Source: Actinomycetes bacterium (GTDB taxonomy: Bacteria; Actinomycetota; CALGFH01). Taken from it: 6,747 bases of DNA. The stretch lies in contig JASLIH010000272.1 in assembly GCA_030152105.1 (NCBI GenBank), positions 1 through 6,747 on the forward strand, given 5' to 3'. Within the stretch, counting starts at the first letter, position 1. Each line of letters opens with the position of its first letter. A program made the translations under genes and the position numbers. Of this stretch, positions 1 to 5,517 are shown piece after piece. The notes beneath the pieces were generated by a model that saw only the letters and a list, made by a program, of their open reading frames with translations, did no database searches and had not been told where the DNA came from.

Positions 1-51
1 CCGGCCCGGTAGAAGCGGGCAGCAGAGCGGTGACCTGCGCTTCGGTGGGGG

Positions 52-122
52 AGCGGGCGAAGGGAATCGAACCCTCACCGCGAGCTTGGGAAGCTCGAGT
101 TCTACCATTGAACTACGCCCGC
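52..122 (-). tRNA. tRNA-Gly (anticodon CCC)
   Basis: This glycine tRNA reads GGG codons. On the minus strand the sequence folds into a full cloverleaf. The 7-bp acceptor stem pairs GCGGGCG (122-116) with CGCCCGC (59-53). The D arm contains AATGGTAGAAC. The anticodon stem CGAGC/GCTCG encloses the loop TTCCCAA, which gives anticodon CCC. The T arm has the loop TTCGATT closed by GAGGG/CCCTT, with one G-T wobble. The discriminator base is U, as usual for bacterial glycine tRNAs. CCA is not encoded: the bases after the discriminator read CCCCC. The gene is divergent from dcd and has its own promoter. The mature 5' end lies 10 bases after the -10 box, so the leader should be only a few bases. Confidence 0.97.
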
Positions 123-132
123 AAGAGGGGTG

Positions 133-162
133 ATTCTAGCCGCGCGGTCTGAGCTGGGGCAA
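133..162 (-). promoter_or_regulatory. promoter of tRNA-Gly
   Basis: Reading the minus strand, the -35-like hexamer TTGCCC (162-157) is followed by an 18-base spacer and a near-consensus -10 hexamer TAGAAT (138-133). Transcription should start around 125-127, a few bases before the mature tRNA 5' end at 122, as expected for a stable-RNA gene. The spacer contains the 8-base palindrome CCGCGCGG (140-147). This is a prediction from sequence only. Confidence 0.72.
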
Positions 163-203
163 CGAGGTCGTGGCAGAATGCCGGCCGAGCAGCCTTTTGT
201 CTT

Positions 204-208
204 GGGAG
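204..208 (+). promoter_or_regulatory. ribosome binding site of dcd
   Basis: GGGAG lies 7 bases before the GTG at 216. Together with the family-typical N-terminus [12 protein letters not shown] it fixes the start of dcd. The same strand is open in another frame from further upstream, but that frame is not used here. Confidence 0.75.
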
Positions 209-215
209 TGCACAG

Positions 216-785
216 GTGATCCTGTCCGACCGGAGTCTGCGGGAGGCGATCGCGGCCGGGAGGCTGGTGATCGACCCGCTGGACGACGACGCCATCCAGC
301 CGTCGAGCATCGACGTGCGGCTGGACAACCACTTTCGGGTCTTCTACACGGCGCGGCACCCGTACATCGACGTGAAGCAGCCGATGGAGGACCTCACCGA
401 GCTGGTCGAGGTCAAGCCCGACGACGCGTTCATCCTGCATCCGGGGGAGTTCGTGCTCGGGTCGACCCTCGAGCAGGTCGGGATCCCGCCCGACCTGGCG
501 GCCAGGCTGGAGGGGAAGTCCTCTCTTGGGCGGTTGGGGCTGATGACCCACTCGACGGCCGGGTTTCTCGACCCGGGGTTCACCGGGCACGTGACGCTGG
601 AGCTGTCCAACGTGGCCAACCTGCCGATCACGCTGTATCCAGGGATGCGGATCGGGCAGATCGCGGTGTTCCAGCTCACCACCGCGGCCGAGCGGCCCTA
701 CGGGTCGCGGGGGGTCGGGTCGAAATACCAGGGACAGCGGGGACCGACCCCGTCCCGGTACTGGGAGAACTTCCGCTCGCCCTGA
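216..785 (+). CDS. dcd: bifunctional dCTP deaminase/dUTPase
   Basis: This is a 189-residue trimeric cytosolic enzyme of the dUTPase superfamily, full length for the family. It should convert dCTP to dUMP, which feeds dTMP synthesis while avoiding free dUTP. Visible motifs are [10 protein letters not shown] (28-37), [12 protein letters not shown] (75-86), [10 protein letters not shown] (99-108), [11 protein letters not shown] (112-122) with A115, the catalytic glutamate region LELSN with E129, PGMRIGQ (142-148) and the C-terminal lid [14 protein letters not shown] (168-181). As I recall it, E. coli Dcd has VTAHRIDPGW where this protein has [10 protein letters not shown]. The latter form matches the bifunctional M. 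tuberculosis enzyme, so I infer deaminase plus dUTPase activity (EC 3.5.4.30). The GTG start is supported by the Shine-Dalgarno at 204-208 and by the aligned N-terminus. The gene is divergent from tRNA-Gly and lies 32 bases before the next gene, so cotranscription with it is plausible. Confidence 0.96.
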   Translation: MILSDRSLREAIAAGRLVIDPLDDDAIQPSSIDVRLDNHFRVFYTARHPYIDVKQPMEDLTELVEVKPDDAFILHPGEFVLGSTLEQVGIPPDLAARLEGKSSLGRLGLMTHSTAGFLDPGFTGHVTLELSNVANLPITLYPGMRIGQIAVFQLTTAAERPYGSRGVGSKYQGQRGPTPSRYWENFRSP

Positions 786-805
786 CCCCCGCGCCAGGCC
801 CATAC

Positions 806-810
806 GAGGA
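806..810 (+). promoter_or_regulatory. ribosome binding site deciding a TTG start
   Basis: GAGGA lies 7 bases before the TTG at 818, in the frame of the membrane protein that follows. No ATG or GTG with comparable spacing exists nearby in that frame. The first in-frame ATG (931) lies well inside the cytoplasmic N-terminal region and has no Shine-Dalgarno. This favours TTG as initiator. Confidence 0.6.
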
Positions 811-817
811 CTGCCGA

Positions 818-2674
818 TTGTCGAAGTTGCCAGCAGCATCATCTATCGGGACGACGACCGAAGAGGCTGTCGCGCCTCCGGCCGAGGTCGTGACCCCGGT
901 GGAGGAGGGCGGCGAGACCAGCCGGCAGCGCATGCTGCGGCTGGCCCGGCGGCTGCGGCCCGGGCCCGAGCCGGTGGTCCTGCTGGTGTTCTGTGGCCTG
1001 GCCATGTGGATGTTCGCGCCGGCGTGGTCGTCGCCGACGACCAGGACCCTCGAGGGCGGCGACGGCGACCCGGCCATCTTCATGTGGTTCCTGCGCTGGG
1101 TGCCGTTCGCCCTCGAGCACGGGCACGACCTGCTCGTCACCCACCACCTCAACTACCCCGACGGCGTGAACCTGATGTGGAACACGTCGCTGCCCCTGCC
1201 CGGACTGCTGCTGACACCGGTCACCGACGCCTGGGGGCCGGTGCTGAGCTTCAACCTCCTGCTGGTGCTGGCCTACGGGCTCTCGGCCTGGTGCGCCTAC
1301 CTGGCCATCCGGCGCTTCGCCCCCGGGCACCTGGCGGCGGCGGTGGGCGGGCTGATCTACGGCTTCTCCCCGGCCATGCGGGTCCAGTCGCACCACCTGC
1401 ACATGTCGCTGGCCTTCCTGACGCCGCTGATACTGCTGGCCATGCACGAGATCCTGGTCCGCCAGCGGCGCTCGCCGTGGCTGGTCGGCACCGGCCTGGG
1501 CCTGATGGCCGGCGCCCAGCTCCTGATCGGCGAGGAACTGCTGGCCATGACCGCGCTGCTCGCCTGCGCGATGCTCCTGCTGGTGGTGCTGACCAACCTG
1601 CGGCGGGTGCGGGAGCGGTGGGCGTACGCCACCAAGGCGTTCGCGGTCGCCCTGGTGATGGCGTCGGCGACCATTGTCTGGCCGCTCTCGGTGCAGTTCG
1701 ACGGGCCCCAGCGGATCCACGGCGACATCCAGAAGACCAACTACTCCAACGACCTCCAGAGCTTCATCCTCCCCGGCTGGCCCCAGGCGCTGACCTGGGA
1801 CGGCGCCGGTGAGCTGGTGGCCGGCTTCGCCGGCGGCAACTCGGCCTACCTGGGGCTGCCGCTGCTGCTGGTCCTGGTCGTGCTCGGGGTCCGCTGGCGC
1901 GCCAGCCCGGTGGTCAGGCTGGGACTGGCCCTGATGGCGGTGACGGCCGTGCTGTCGCTCGGGCCGACCCTGCTGGTGGGTGGGGAGGACACCGGGATCC
2001 GCTTACCGTGGGCCTTCTTCGAGGGCCTGCCGCTGCTCCCCAGCCTCATCCCGGCCCGGCTGGCTCAGCTCACCGCCCTGTTCGCCGGGCTGCTGGTGGC
2101 AATGTTCCTGCAGGCCGTGTGGAGCGGTGGCGGCTGGCGGCGGCCGGCCGCGGTGGTGGTCGCCGTGCTGGTCCTGGTGCCGCTGTGGCCCTCGGGCACG
2201 ATCGAGGCCGAGGAGGTGACCACGCCGTCGTTCTTCACCGGGCCGGCCGTGCGGACGCTGCCACGGGACAGCGTCGTGCTGGTGCTGCCCTGGGCCTACC
2301 GGCGCACCTCGCTGGCCATGACCTGGCAGGCCGAGGCGGGGCTCTGGTACCGGATGCCGGGCGGGTACTTCATCGGCCCCCAGCGCGACAGCGACCTGCC
2401 GCGCTTCGACGCCATCCCGAGCCCGGCCTCGATCACCTTCAGCCGGATCTTCGGCGGCAACCCGCCGCCGCGGCTGACCGGGCCGAGACGGCGGGCCCTG
2501 GCGAGCGACTTCGTCCGCTGGCGGATCGGGAGCGTGGTGGTGGGCCCGATGCCGAACCAGCAGGCGATGGTGGCGTTCCTGACCGACCTGCTCGGCCGCG
2601 AGCCGCAGGTGGTCGAGGGCGTCTACCTGTGGCGCGACCCGGTGGTCGAGCTCAGGGACCGGGGCCGGCGCTAG
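818..2674 (+). CDS. polytopic membrane protein, probable GT-C type glycosyltransferase
   Basis: This 618-residue protein has a roughly 50-residue N-terminal tail, acidic then basic and probably cytoplasmic, followed by about 10-11 hydrophobic segments (approximately 52-69, 143-165, 172-188, 197-212, 240-260, 270-292, 343-360, 366-386, 416-434, 443-458). A soluble C-terminal part of about 160 residues follows. The first extracytoplasmic loop carries GGDGDPAIFMWFLRW (80-94) and YPDGVNLMWNTSLPLPG (113-129). An Asp-containing first loop ahead of many membrane spans is typical of GT-C enzymes that use lipid-linked sugar donors, and similar uncharacterised proteins are common in high-GC Gram-positives. 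Acceptor and donor cannot be told. I chose TTG 818 for its Shine-Dalgarno; the frame is open upstream but there it runs through dcd. The 3' end overlaps the opposite gene by 23 bases. A membrane protein without catalytic activity remains possible. Confidence 0.85.
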   Translation: MSKLPAASSIGTTTEEAVAPPAEVVTPVEEGGETSRQRMLRLARRLRPGPEPVVLLVFCGLAMWMFAPAWSSPTTRTLEGGDGDPAIFMWFLRWVPFALEHGHDLLVTHHLNYPDGVNLMWNTSLPLPGLLLTPVTDAWGPVLSFNLLLVLAYGLSAWCAYLAIRRFAPGHLAAAVGGLIYGFSPAMRVQSHHLHMSLAFLTPLILLAMHEILVRQRRSPWLVGTGLGLMAGAQLLIGEELLAMTALLACAMLLLVVLTNLRRVRERWAYATKAFAVALVMASATIVWPLSVQFDGPQRIHGDIQKTNYSNDLQSFILPGWPQALTWDGAGELVAGFAGGNSAYLGLPLLLVLVVLGVRWRASPVVRLGLALMAVTAVLSLGPTLLVGGEDTGIRLPWAFFEGLPLLPSLIPARLAQLTALFAGLLVAMFLQAVWSGGGWRRPAAVVVAVLVLVPLWPSGTIEAEEVTTPSFFTGPAVRTLPRDSVVLVLPWAYRRTSLAMTWQAEAGLWYRMPGGYFIGPQRDSDLPRFDAIPSPASITFSRIFGGNPPPRLTGPRRRALASDFVRWRIGSVVVGPMPNQQAMVAFLTDLLGREPQVVEGVYLWRDPVVELRDRGRR

Positions 2675-4730
2675 GGCGGTCCCTGGCCTGGACCGACTCG
2701 GAGAGCACCTGGGCGACGTCCAGGACCCGCACGCCCTCGCTGGTCCCCTCGGCCTGGCGCTGCTTGATGGCGTCGTCCAGCATGACCATGCAGTAGGGGC
2801 AGGCCGTCCCGACCACGTCGGCGCCGGTGGCCAGGGCCTCGTCGGTGCGCTCCAGGTTGACCCGCTTGCCGATCCGCTCCTCCATCCACATGCGGGCCCC
2901 GCCGGCGCCGCAGCAGAAGCCGCGCTCCCGGCAGCGGTGCATCTCCACCGAGCGGACCCCGGGCACGGCGTCCAGCACCGCCCGGGGGGCGTCGTAGACG
3001 TCGTTGTGCCGGCCCAGGTAGCAGGGGTCGTGGTAGGTGACCGTGGTCTCGACCGGCGCCTCCGGCACCAGGCGGCCCTCGTCGACCAGCCGTCGCAGCA
3101 GCTGGGTGTGGTGGATGACCTCGTAGTTGCCGCCCAGGTCGGGGTACTCCCGGGCCAGGGTGTTGAAGCAGTGGGGGCAGGAGGCGACCACCTTGCGGGC
3201 CCCGACGCCGTTGAGGGTCTCGATGTTCTGCTGGGCCTGGAGCTGGTAGAGGTACTCGTTGCCGAGCCGGCGGGCCGGGTCGCCGGTGCAGGACTCGCGC
3301 GGGCCGAGCACGGCGAACCCCACCCCGGCCCGGTGCAGCAGCCCGGCGATCGCCCTGGCCGTCTTGCGGGCCCGGTCCTCGAGCGCGGCCGCGCAGCCGA
3401 CCCAGTACAGGTACTCGACCTCGTCGGGGATCCGGTCGGTGACCACCGGGACCTCGAAGTCGAGCCCCTCGGTCCAGGCCAGGCGCTGGCCGGCGCCGAG
3501 GCCCCAGGGGTCGCCCGAGTTCTCGACGTTGCGCAGCATGGTGCCGGCCTCGGCCGGGAAGCGGGACTCCATCAGGACCTCGTAGCGGCGCAGCTCCACG
3601 ATAGTGTCGACGTGCTCGATGTCGACCGGGCACTGCTCGACGCAGGCCCCGCAGGTGGTGCAGGACCAGAGCACGTCGGCCCCGACCACGTCCTGGACCA
3701 GGTCCTTGTCGAGCACGGCGGGGTCGTGGCCGTTGGGGTGCTCGGGGTCGGCCTCGCCGAGCAGGAACGGCGCCTTCTCGAACAGGTGGTCGCGCAGGTC
3801 GGTGATGACCAGCTTGGGCGACAGCGGCTTGCCCGTGTTCCAGGCGGGGCACTGGTCCTGGCAGCGGCCGCACTCGGTGCAGGTGGCCAGGTCCAGCAGC
3901 TGCTTGAAGTGCAGGTCCTCGACCTTGCCGGCGCCGAACACATCCTCCTCGGTCATCTCCTCAGGGTCGATCCGCGGGGTGGCCAGCGGGCCGAGGGCCT
4001 TGGGGCGGCGGGAGAACGCGACGTTGAACGGGGCGGTGAAGATGTGCAGGTGCTTGGAGTACATGACCAGCACCAGGAACCCGAGCACGACCGCCAGGTG
4101 GGCCAGCAGGAAGCCTTCGTCGAGCAGCCGCAGGGTCGAGGGCGACAGCCCGTCGAACAGCCGCCCGACCGCCGTGGACGCGAAGGCCCAGCCGTCGTAG
4201 GGGAGCGTGCCCCTGGCCGCCCTGGCTCCCCGGTAGCACAGCAGGGTGACGATCACCAGGGCGATCATGCCGAGGATGACCCAAGCCTGGCCGGTGTGGG
4301 AGCGGTAGAAGCGCGACGACCGGTCCTTGCGGGCCGGCGACTCGCGCACGCGGATGACGGCGAAGACGGCCAGGCTGACCAGGACCGCCACAGCGGTCAG
4401 GTCCTGGAGGAAGCCGAGCACGGGGCTGTGGCCGACCAGCGGGAGGGCGAAGGTGTCGCGGAACAGCTCCCCGTAGGCCTCGGCGATCGTGGTCAGCAGG
4501 ATCACGAAGCCCCAGAAGGTGAAGAAGTGGGCCAGGCCGGGGACCGGCCGCTTGAGCAGCTTGCGCTGCCCGAAGACCTCGACCAGCTCGGCCCGGAGGC
4601 GGGCCCAGGCGTGCTCGAAGCGGTCCGGGGCCGGCCGGCCGGTGCCGATCAGCCGGGTGATCCGCTCGGCCCGCTGGCCGGCCAGGGCGACCGCGAAGAA
4701 GGTCAGCACGGCCCCGATGGCGAGCTTCAT
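2652..4730 (-). CDS. etfD: membrane FeS oxidoreductase, EtfD/Rv0338c-like (electron transfer flavoprotein to quinone)
   Basis: This is a 692-residue fusion. The N-terminal membrane domain has about five spans (roughly 3-18, 66-85, 108-127, 149-166, 205-224) and resembles cytochrome b/NarI-type subunits. Histidines H68, H211, H227 and H229 are candidate haem ligands. A ferredoxin-like part with two 4Fe-4S motifs follows: C284-x2-C287-x2-C290-x3-C294-P and C357-x2-C360-x2-C363-x3-C367-P. Two CCG domains of the HdrB/GlpC type come last. In the first (C446, C481, C518, C521) the Cys-Cys pair reads Ser-Cys in ESCTGD. The second is complete (C570, C606-C607-G608, C644, C647). The layout matches M. 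tuberculosis Rv0338c (EtfD), which passes electrons from acyl-CoA dehydrogenases via EtfBA to the membrane. That role is inferred by similarity; related heterodisulfide-reductase-like proteins share the architecture. The ATG is preceded by GGAGGA with 6-base spacing. No etfA or etfB is in the window. Confidence 0.88.
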   Translation of the reverse strand: MKLAIGAVLTFFAVALAGQRAERITRLIGTGRPAPDRFEHAWARLRAELVEVFGQRKLLKRPVPGLAHFFTFWGFVILLTTIAEAYGELFRDTFALPLVGHSPVLGFLQDLTAVAVLVSLAVFAVIRVRESPARKDRSSRFYRSHTGQAWVILGMIALVIVTLLCYRGARAARGTLPYDGWAFASTAVGRLFDGLSPSTLRLLDEGFLLAHLAVVLGFLVLVMYSKHLHIFTAPFNVAFSRRPKALGPLATPRIDPEEMTEEDVFGAGKVEDLHFKQLLDLATCTECGRCQDQCPAWNTGKPLSPKLVITDLRDHLFEKAPFLLGEADPEHPNGHDPAVLDKDLVQDVVGADVLWSCTTCGACVEQCPVDIEHVDTIVELRRYEVLMESRFPAEAGTMLRNVENSGDPWGLGAGQRLAWTEGLDFEVPVVTDRIPDEVEYLYWVGCAAALEDRARKTARAIAGLLHRAGVGFAVLGPRESCTGDPARRLGNEYLYQLQAQQNIETLNGVGARKVVASCPHCFNTLAREYPDLGGNYEVIHHTQLLRRLVDEGRLVPEAPVETTVTYHDPCYLGRHNDVYDAPRAVLDAVPGVRSVEMHRCRERGFCCGAGGARMWMEERIGKRVNLERTDEALATGADVVGTACPYCMVMLDDAIKQRQAEGTSEGVRVLDVAQVLSESVQARDRPSAGPGP
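2653..2685. terminator. inverted repeat, possible bidirectional terminator
   Basis: The arms CAGGGACCG (2653-2661) and CGGTCCCTG (2677-2685) are perfect reverse complements of 9 bases around a 15-base G/C-rich loop. The element spans the stop codons of both convergent genes, so a hairpin could form in either transcript. Neither side has a U tract, so it is not a classical intrinsic terminator. Termination or 3'-end protection is inferred only from position and symmetry. Confidence 0.45.
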
Positions 4731-4736
4731 CGCGCG

Positions 4737-4742
4737 TCCTCC
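4737..4742 (-). promoter_or_regulatory. strong ribosome binding site of the etfD-like gene
   Basis: On the minus strand GGAGGA lies 6 bases before the ATG at 4730. It is an almost perfect anti-Shine-Dalgarno match, unlike the weak or absent one of the divergent neighbour at 4812. Confidence 0.8.
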
Positions 4743-4769
4743 CGGCCTGTCGCTTCCGCTGCCGCCCGA

Positions 4770-4775
4770 AGTCTA
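4770..4775 (-). promoter_or_regulatory. possible -10 element for the etfD-like gene
   Basis: On the minus strand TAGACT fits the actinobacterial TANNNT pattern. It would place a start near 4763 and a leader of about 33 bases before the ATG at 4730. No convincing -35 hexamer is seen 17-18 bases upstream. It overlaps the left end of the palindrome 4774-4785, so a protein bound there would block it. Confidence 0.4.
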
Positions 4776-4785
4776 CCGCTCGGTA
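4774..4785. promoter_or_regulatory. palindrome in divergent promoter region, candidate operator
   Basis: TACCG-CT-CGGTA is a perfect 5-base inverted repeat with a 2-base centre. It sits between two divergent genes, overlaps the putative -10 of the etfD-like gene and lies 15 bases before the putative -10 of the DUF192 gene. Short ACCG-NN-CGGT dyads are a form often bound by TetR-family repressors. No regulator is encoded in the window, so the binding protein is unknown. Confidence 0.4.
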
Positions 4786-4799
4786 ACATCACAGGCGGA

Positions 4800-4805
4800 T
4801 AGGCT
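4800..4805 (+). promoter_or_regulatory. -10 element for a leaderless DUF192 transcript
   Basis: TAGGCT is a good TANNNT -10 box ending 6 bases before the A of the ATG at 4812. Transcription would therefore begin at or next to the start codon. No recognisable -35 hexamer is present. A proper Shine-Dalgarno is also missing (only AGG at 4801-4803), which fits leaderless translation, common in actinobacteria. Confidence 0.5.
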
Positions 4806-4811
4806 GGCTCG

Positions 4812-5405
4812 ATGCGCCAGAACCCGACCCCAACGCCGACCCGGGCCCGGGTGGCCCTGCTGGCCGGCGGGCTGGCACTGCTCGCGGTCGGGATCGGGCT
4901 GGTCGCCTGGGTGCTGGCCTCCTCGGCCGGGCTCACCGGGCGGGACAACCCGGTGATGGCCGACCCCACGGCGACCACCGCCGCCGCCCCCGCCGACGCG
5001 GCCCGGACCGTCGACTACCGGCTGGAACCGGCCGGCGGGAACCCGGTGACGGTGCGGCTGGAGGTGGCGGCCGACCCGGCCACCCGGGCCAGGGGCCTGA
5101 TGGAGCGCGAGCAGGTGCCGCCCGGGACCGGGATGGTGTTCCTCTACCCGGCTGACGTGGCCGAGTCGTTCTGGATGAAGAACACCCTCGTCCCCCTGTC
5201 GATCGCCTTCGTGGCCGCCGACGGGCGGGTGGTCAGCGTGGCCGAGATGACCCCGTGCAAGGCCGACCCGTGCCCCAGCTACGCCCCCGGCGGCCCGTAC
5301 CGCTACGCGATCGAGCTGGCCGCCGGGTCCTTCGGCGACGCCGGGGTCGGACCGGGGGCAAGAGTGGTCCCCGTTGACCCGGCAGCACTCCCCGAACCGG
5401 CGTAA
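4812..5405 (+). CDS. membrane-anchored DUF192 family protein
   Basis: This 197-residue protein has a basic N-terminus (RQNPTPTPTRAR) and a single hydrophobic segment (about 13-37). An Ala/Pro/Thr-rich linker (about 38-66) leads to one DUF192 domain (about 67-190), presumably outside the membrane. Family landmarks are RGLMERE (94-100), GTGMVFLYP (105-113), SFWMKNTLVPLSIAF (119-133), the GRVVSVAEM strand (138-146), YAIELAAG (165-172) and the closing GVGPGARVVPV (178-188). Two cysteines, C149 and C154, lie in the segment PCKADPCPSY and could form a disulfide or bind metal. No lipobox cysteine follows the hydrophobic segment, so it is an uncleaved anchor or ordinary signal peptide rather than a lipoprotein. 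The biochemical role of DUF192 is not established. The ATG follows a -10 box by 6 bases, and an in-frame GTG at 4851 is a less likely start. The gene is divergent from the etfD-like gene and ends 112 bases before dnaK. Confidence 0.9.
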   Translation: MRQNPTPTPTRARVALLAGGLALLAVGIGLVAWVLASSAGLTGRDNPVMADPTATTAAAPADAARTVDYRLEPAGGNPVTVRLEVAADPATRARGLMEREQVPPGTGMVFLYPADVAESFWMKNTLVPLSIAFVAADGRVVSVAEMTPCKADPCPSYAPGGPYRYAIELAAGSFGDAGVGPGARVVPVDPAALPEPA

Positions 5406-5447
5406 CCTCGCAGGTCAGCGGCAAGATAAAGCTACCACAACCACAAA

Positions 5448-5468
5448 CTTGACAAGGGGAGACTCAAC
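5448..5468. promoter_or_regulatory. HAIR-like element, candidate HspR operator of dnaK
   Basis: CTTGACA (5448-5454), a 7-base spacer and ACTCAAC (5462-5468) match the HAIR consensus CTTGAGT-N7-ACTCAAG at 11 of 14 arm positions with exact spacing. HAIR is the site of the MerR-type repressor HspR, which controls the dnaK operon in Streptomyces and mycobacteria. The left arm contains the promoter's -35 hexamer, so HspR binding would exclude RNA polymerase until heat shock. No CIRCE element (the HrcA site) is seen. hspR itself is not in the window; it usually lies at the end of the dnaK-grpE-dnaJ operon. Confidence 0.7.
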
Positions 5469-5478
5469 TCCCTATCTT
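5449..5478 (+). promoter_or_regulatory. promoter of dnaK
   Basis: A consensus -35 TTGACA (5449-5454), an 18-base spacer and the -10 TATCTT (5473-5478) predict transcription start near 5485 and a leader of about 33 bases. The pattern is that of the primary sigma factor, consistent with control by a repressor rather than by an alternative heat-shock sigma. Confidence 0.75.
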
Positions 5479-5506
5479 GGCTCCAGAAACCTGTCCCAGC
5501 TTGCTT

Positions 5507-5514
5507 GAGGTGAT
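5507..5514 (+). promoter_or_regulatory. ribosome binding site of dnaK
   Basis: GAGGTGAT is fully complementary to the 3' end of bacterial 16S rRNA. GAGG ends 7 bases before the ATG at 5518. A second ATG at 5513 is out of frame and too close to the Shine-Dalgarno; the N-terminus [14 protein letters not shown] confirms 5518. Confidence 0.8.
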
Positions 5515-5517
5515 GAG

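Noticed and set aside
4..20. A 5-bp hairpin (GCCCG/CGGGC) downstream of the tRNA on the minus strand, considered as a terminator.
   Set aside because: The stem is short, no U tract follows and it abuts the window edge. Positions 1-51 otherwise show nothing I can assign.
52..122. tRNA-Gly as an integration (att) site for a mobile element.
   Set aside because: No integrase, no partial tRNA repeat and no compositionally foreign stretch is seen in the window. All flanking genes look native.
170..817. N-terminal extension of the membrane protein reading through the dcd region in another frame.
   Set aside because: The translated extension is rich in Arg, Gly, Ala and Pro with no recognisable domain. 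The dcd frame there is clearly coding, and a Shine-Dalgarno supports the TTG at 818.
1006..1812. Open frames on both strands overlapping the membrane protein gene (for example 839-1720 minus and 1006-1812 plus).
   Set aside because: The peptides are Arg/Pro/Ala- or Gln/His-rich without hydrophobic or domain pattern. The frame 818-2674 has coherent membrane segments throughout.
2937..4802. A 621-codon open frame on the plus strand opposite the etfD-like gene.
   Set aside because: The translation is low-complexity and rich in Gly, Val, Asp, Gln and Ala. It shows no domain and has no ribosome binding site. It is the expected shadow of a GC-rich gene whose opposite strand lacks stops.
5406..5447. 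A terminator after the DUF192 gene.
   Set aside because: I found no stem with a following T run between its stop codon and the dnaK promoter.
5457..5472. A second dyad, GGGAG-N6-CTCCC, in the spacer of the dnaK promoter.
   Set aside because: It is only 5 bp, overlaps the better-matching HAIR-like element and has no known counterpart at dnaK operators. It may be chance in G/C-rich sequence.
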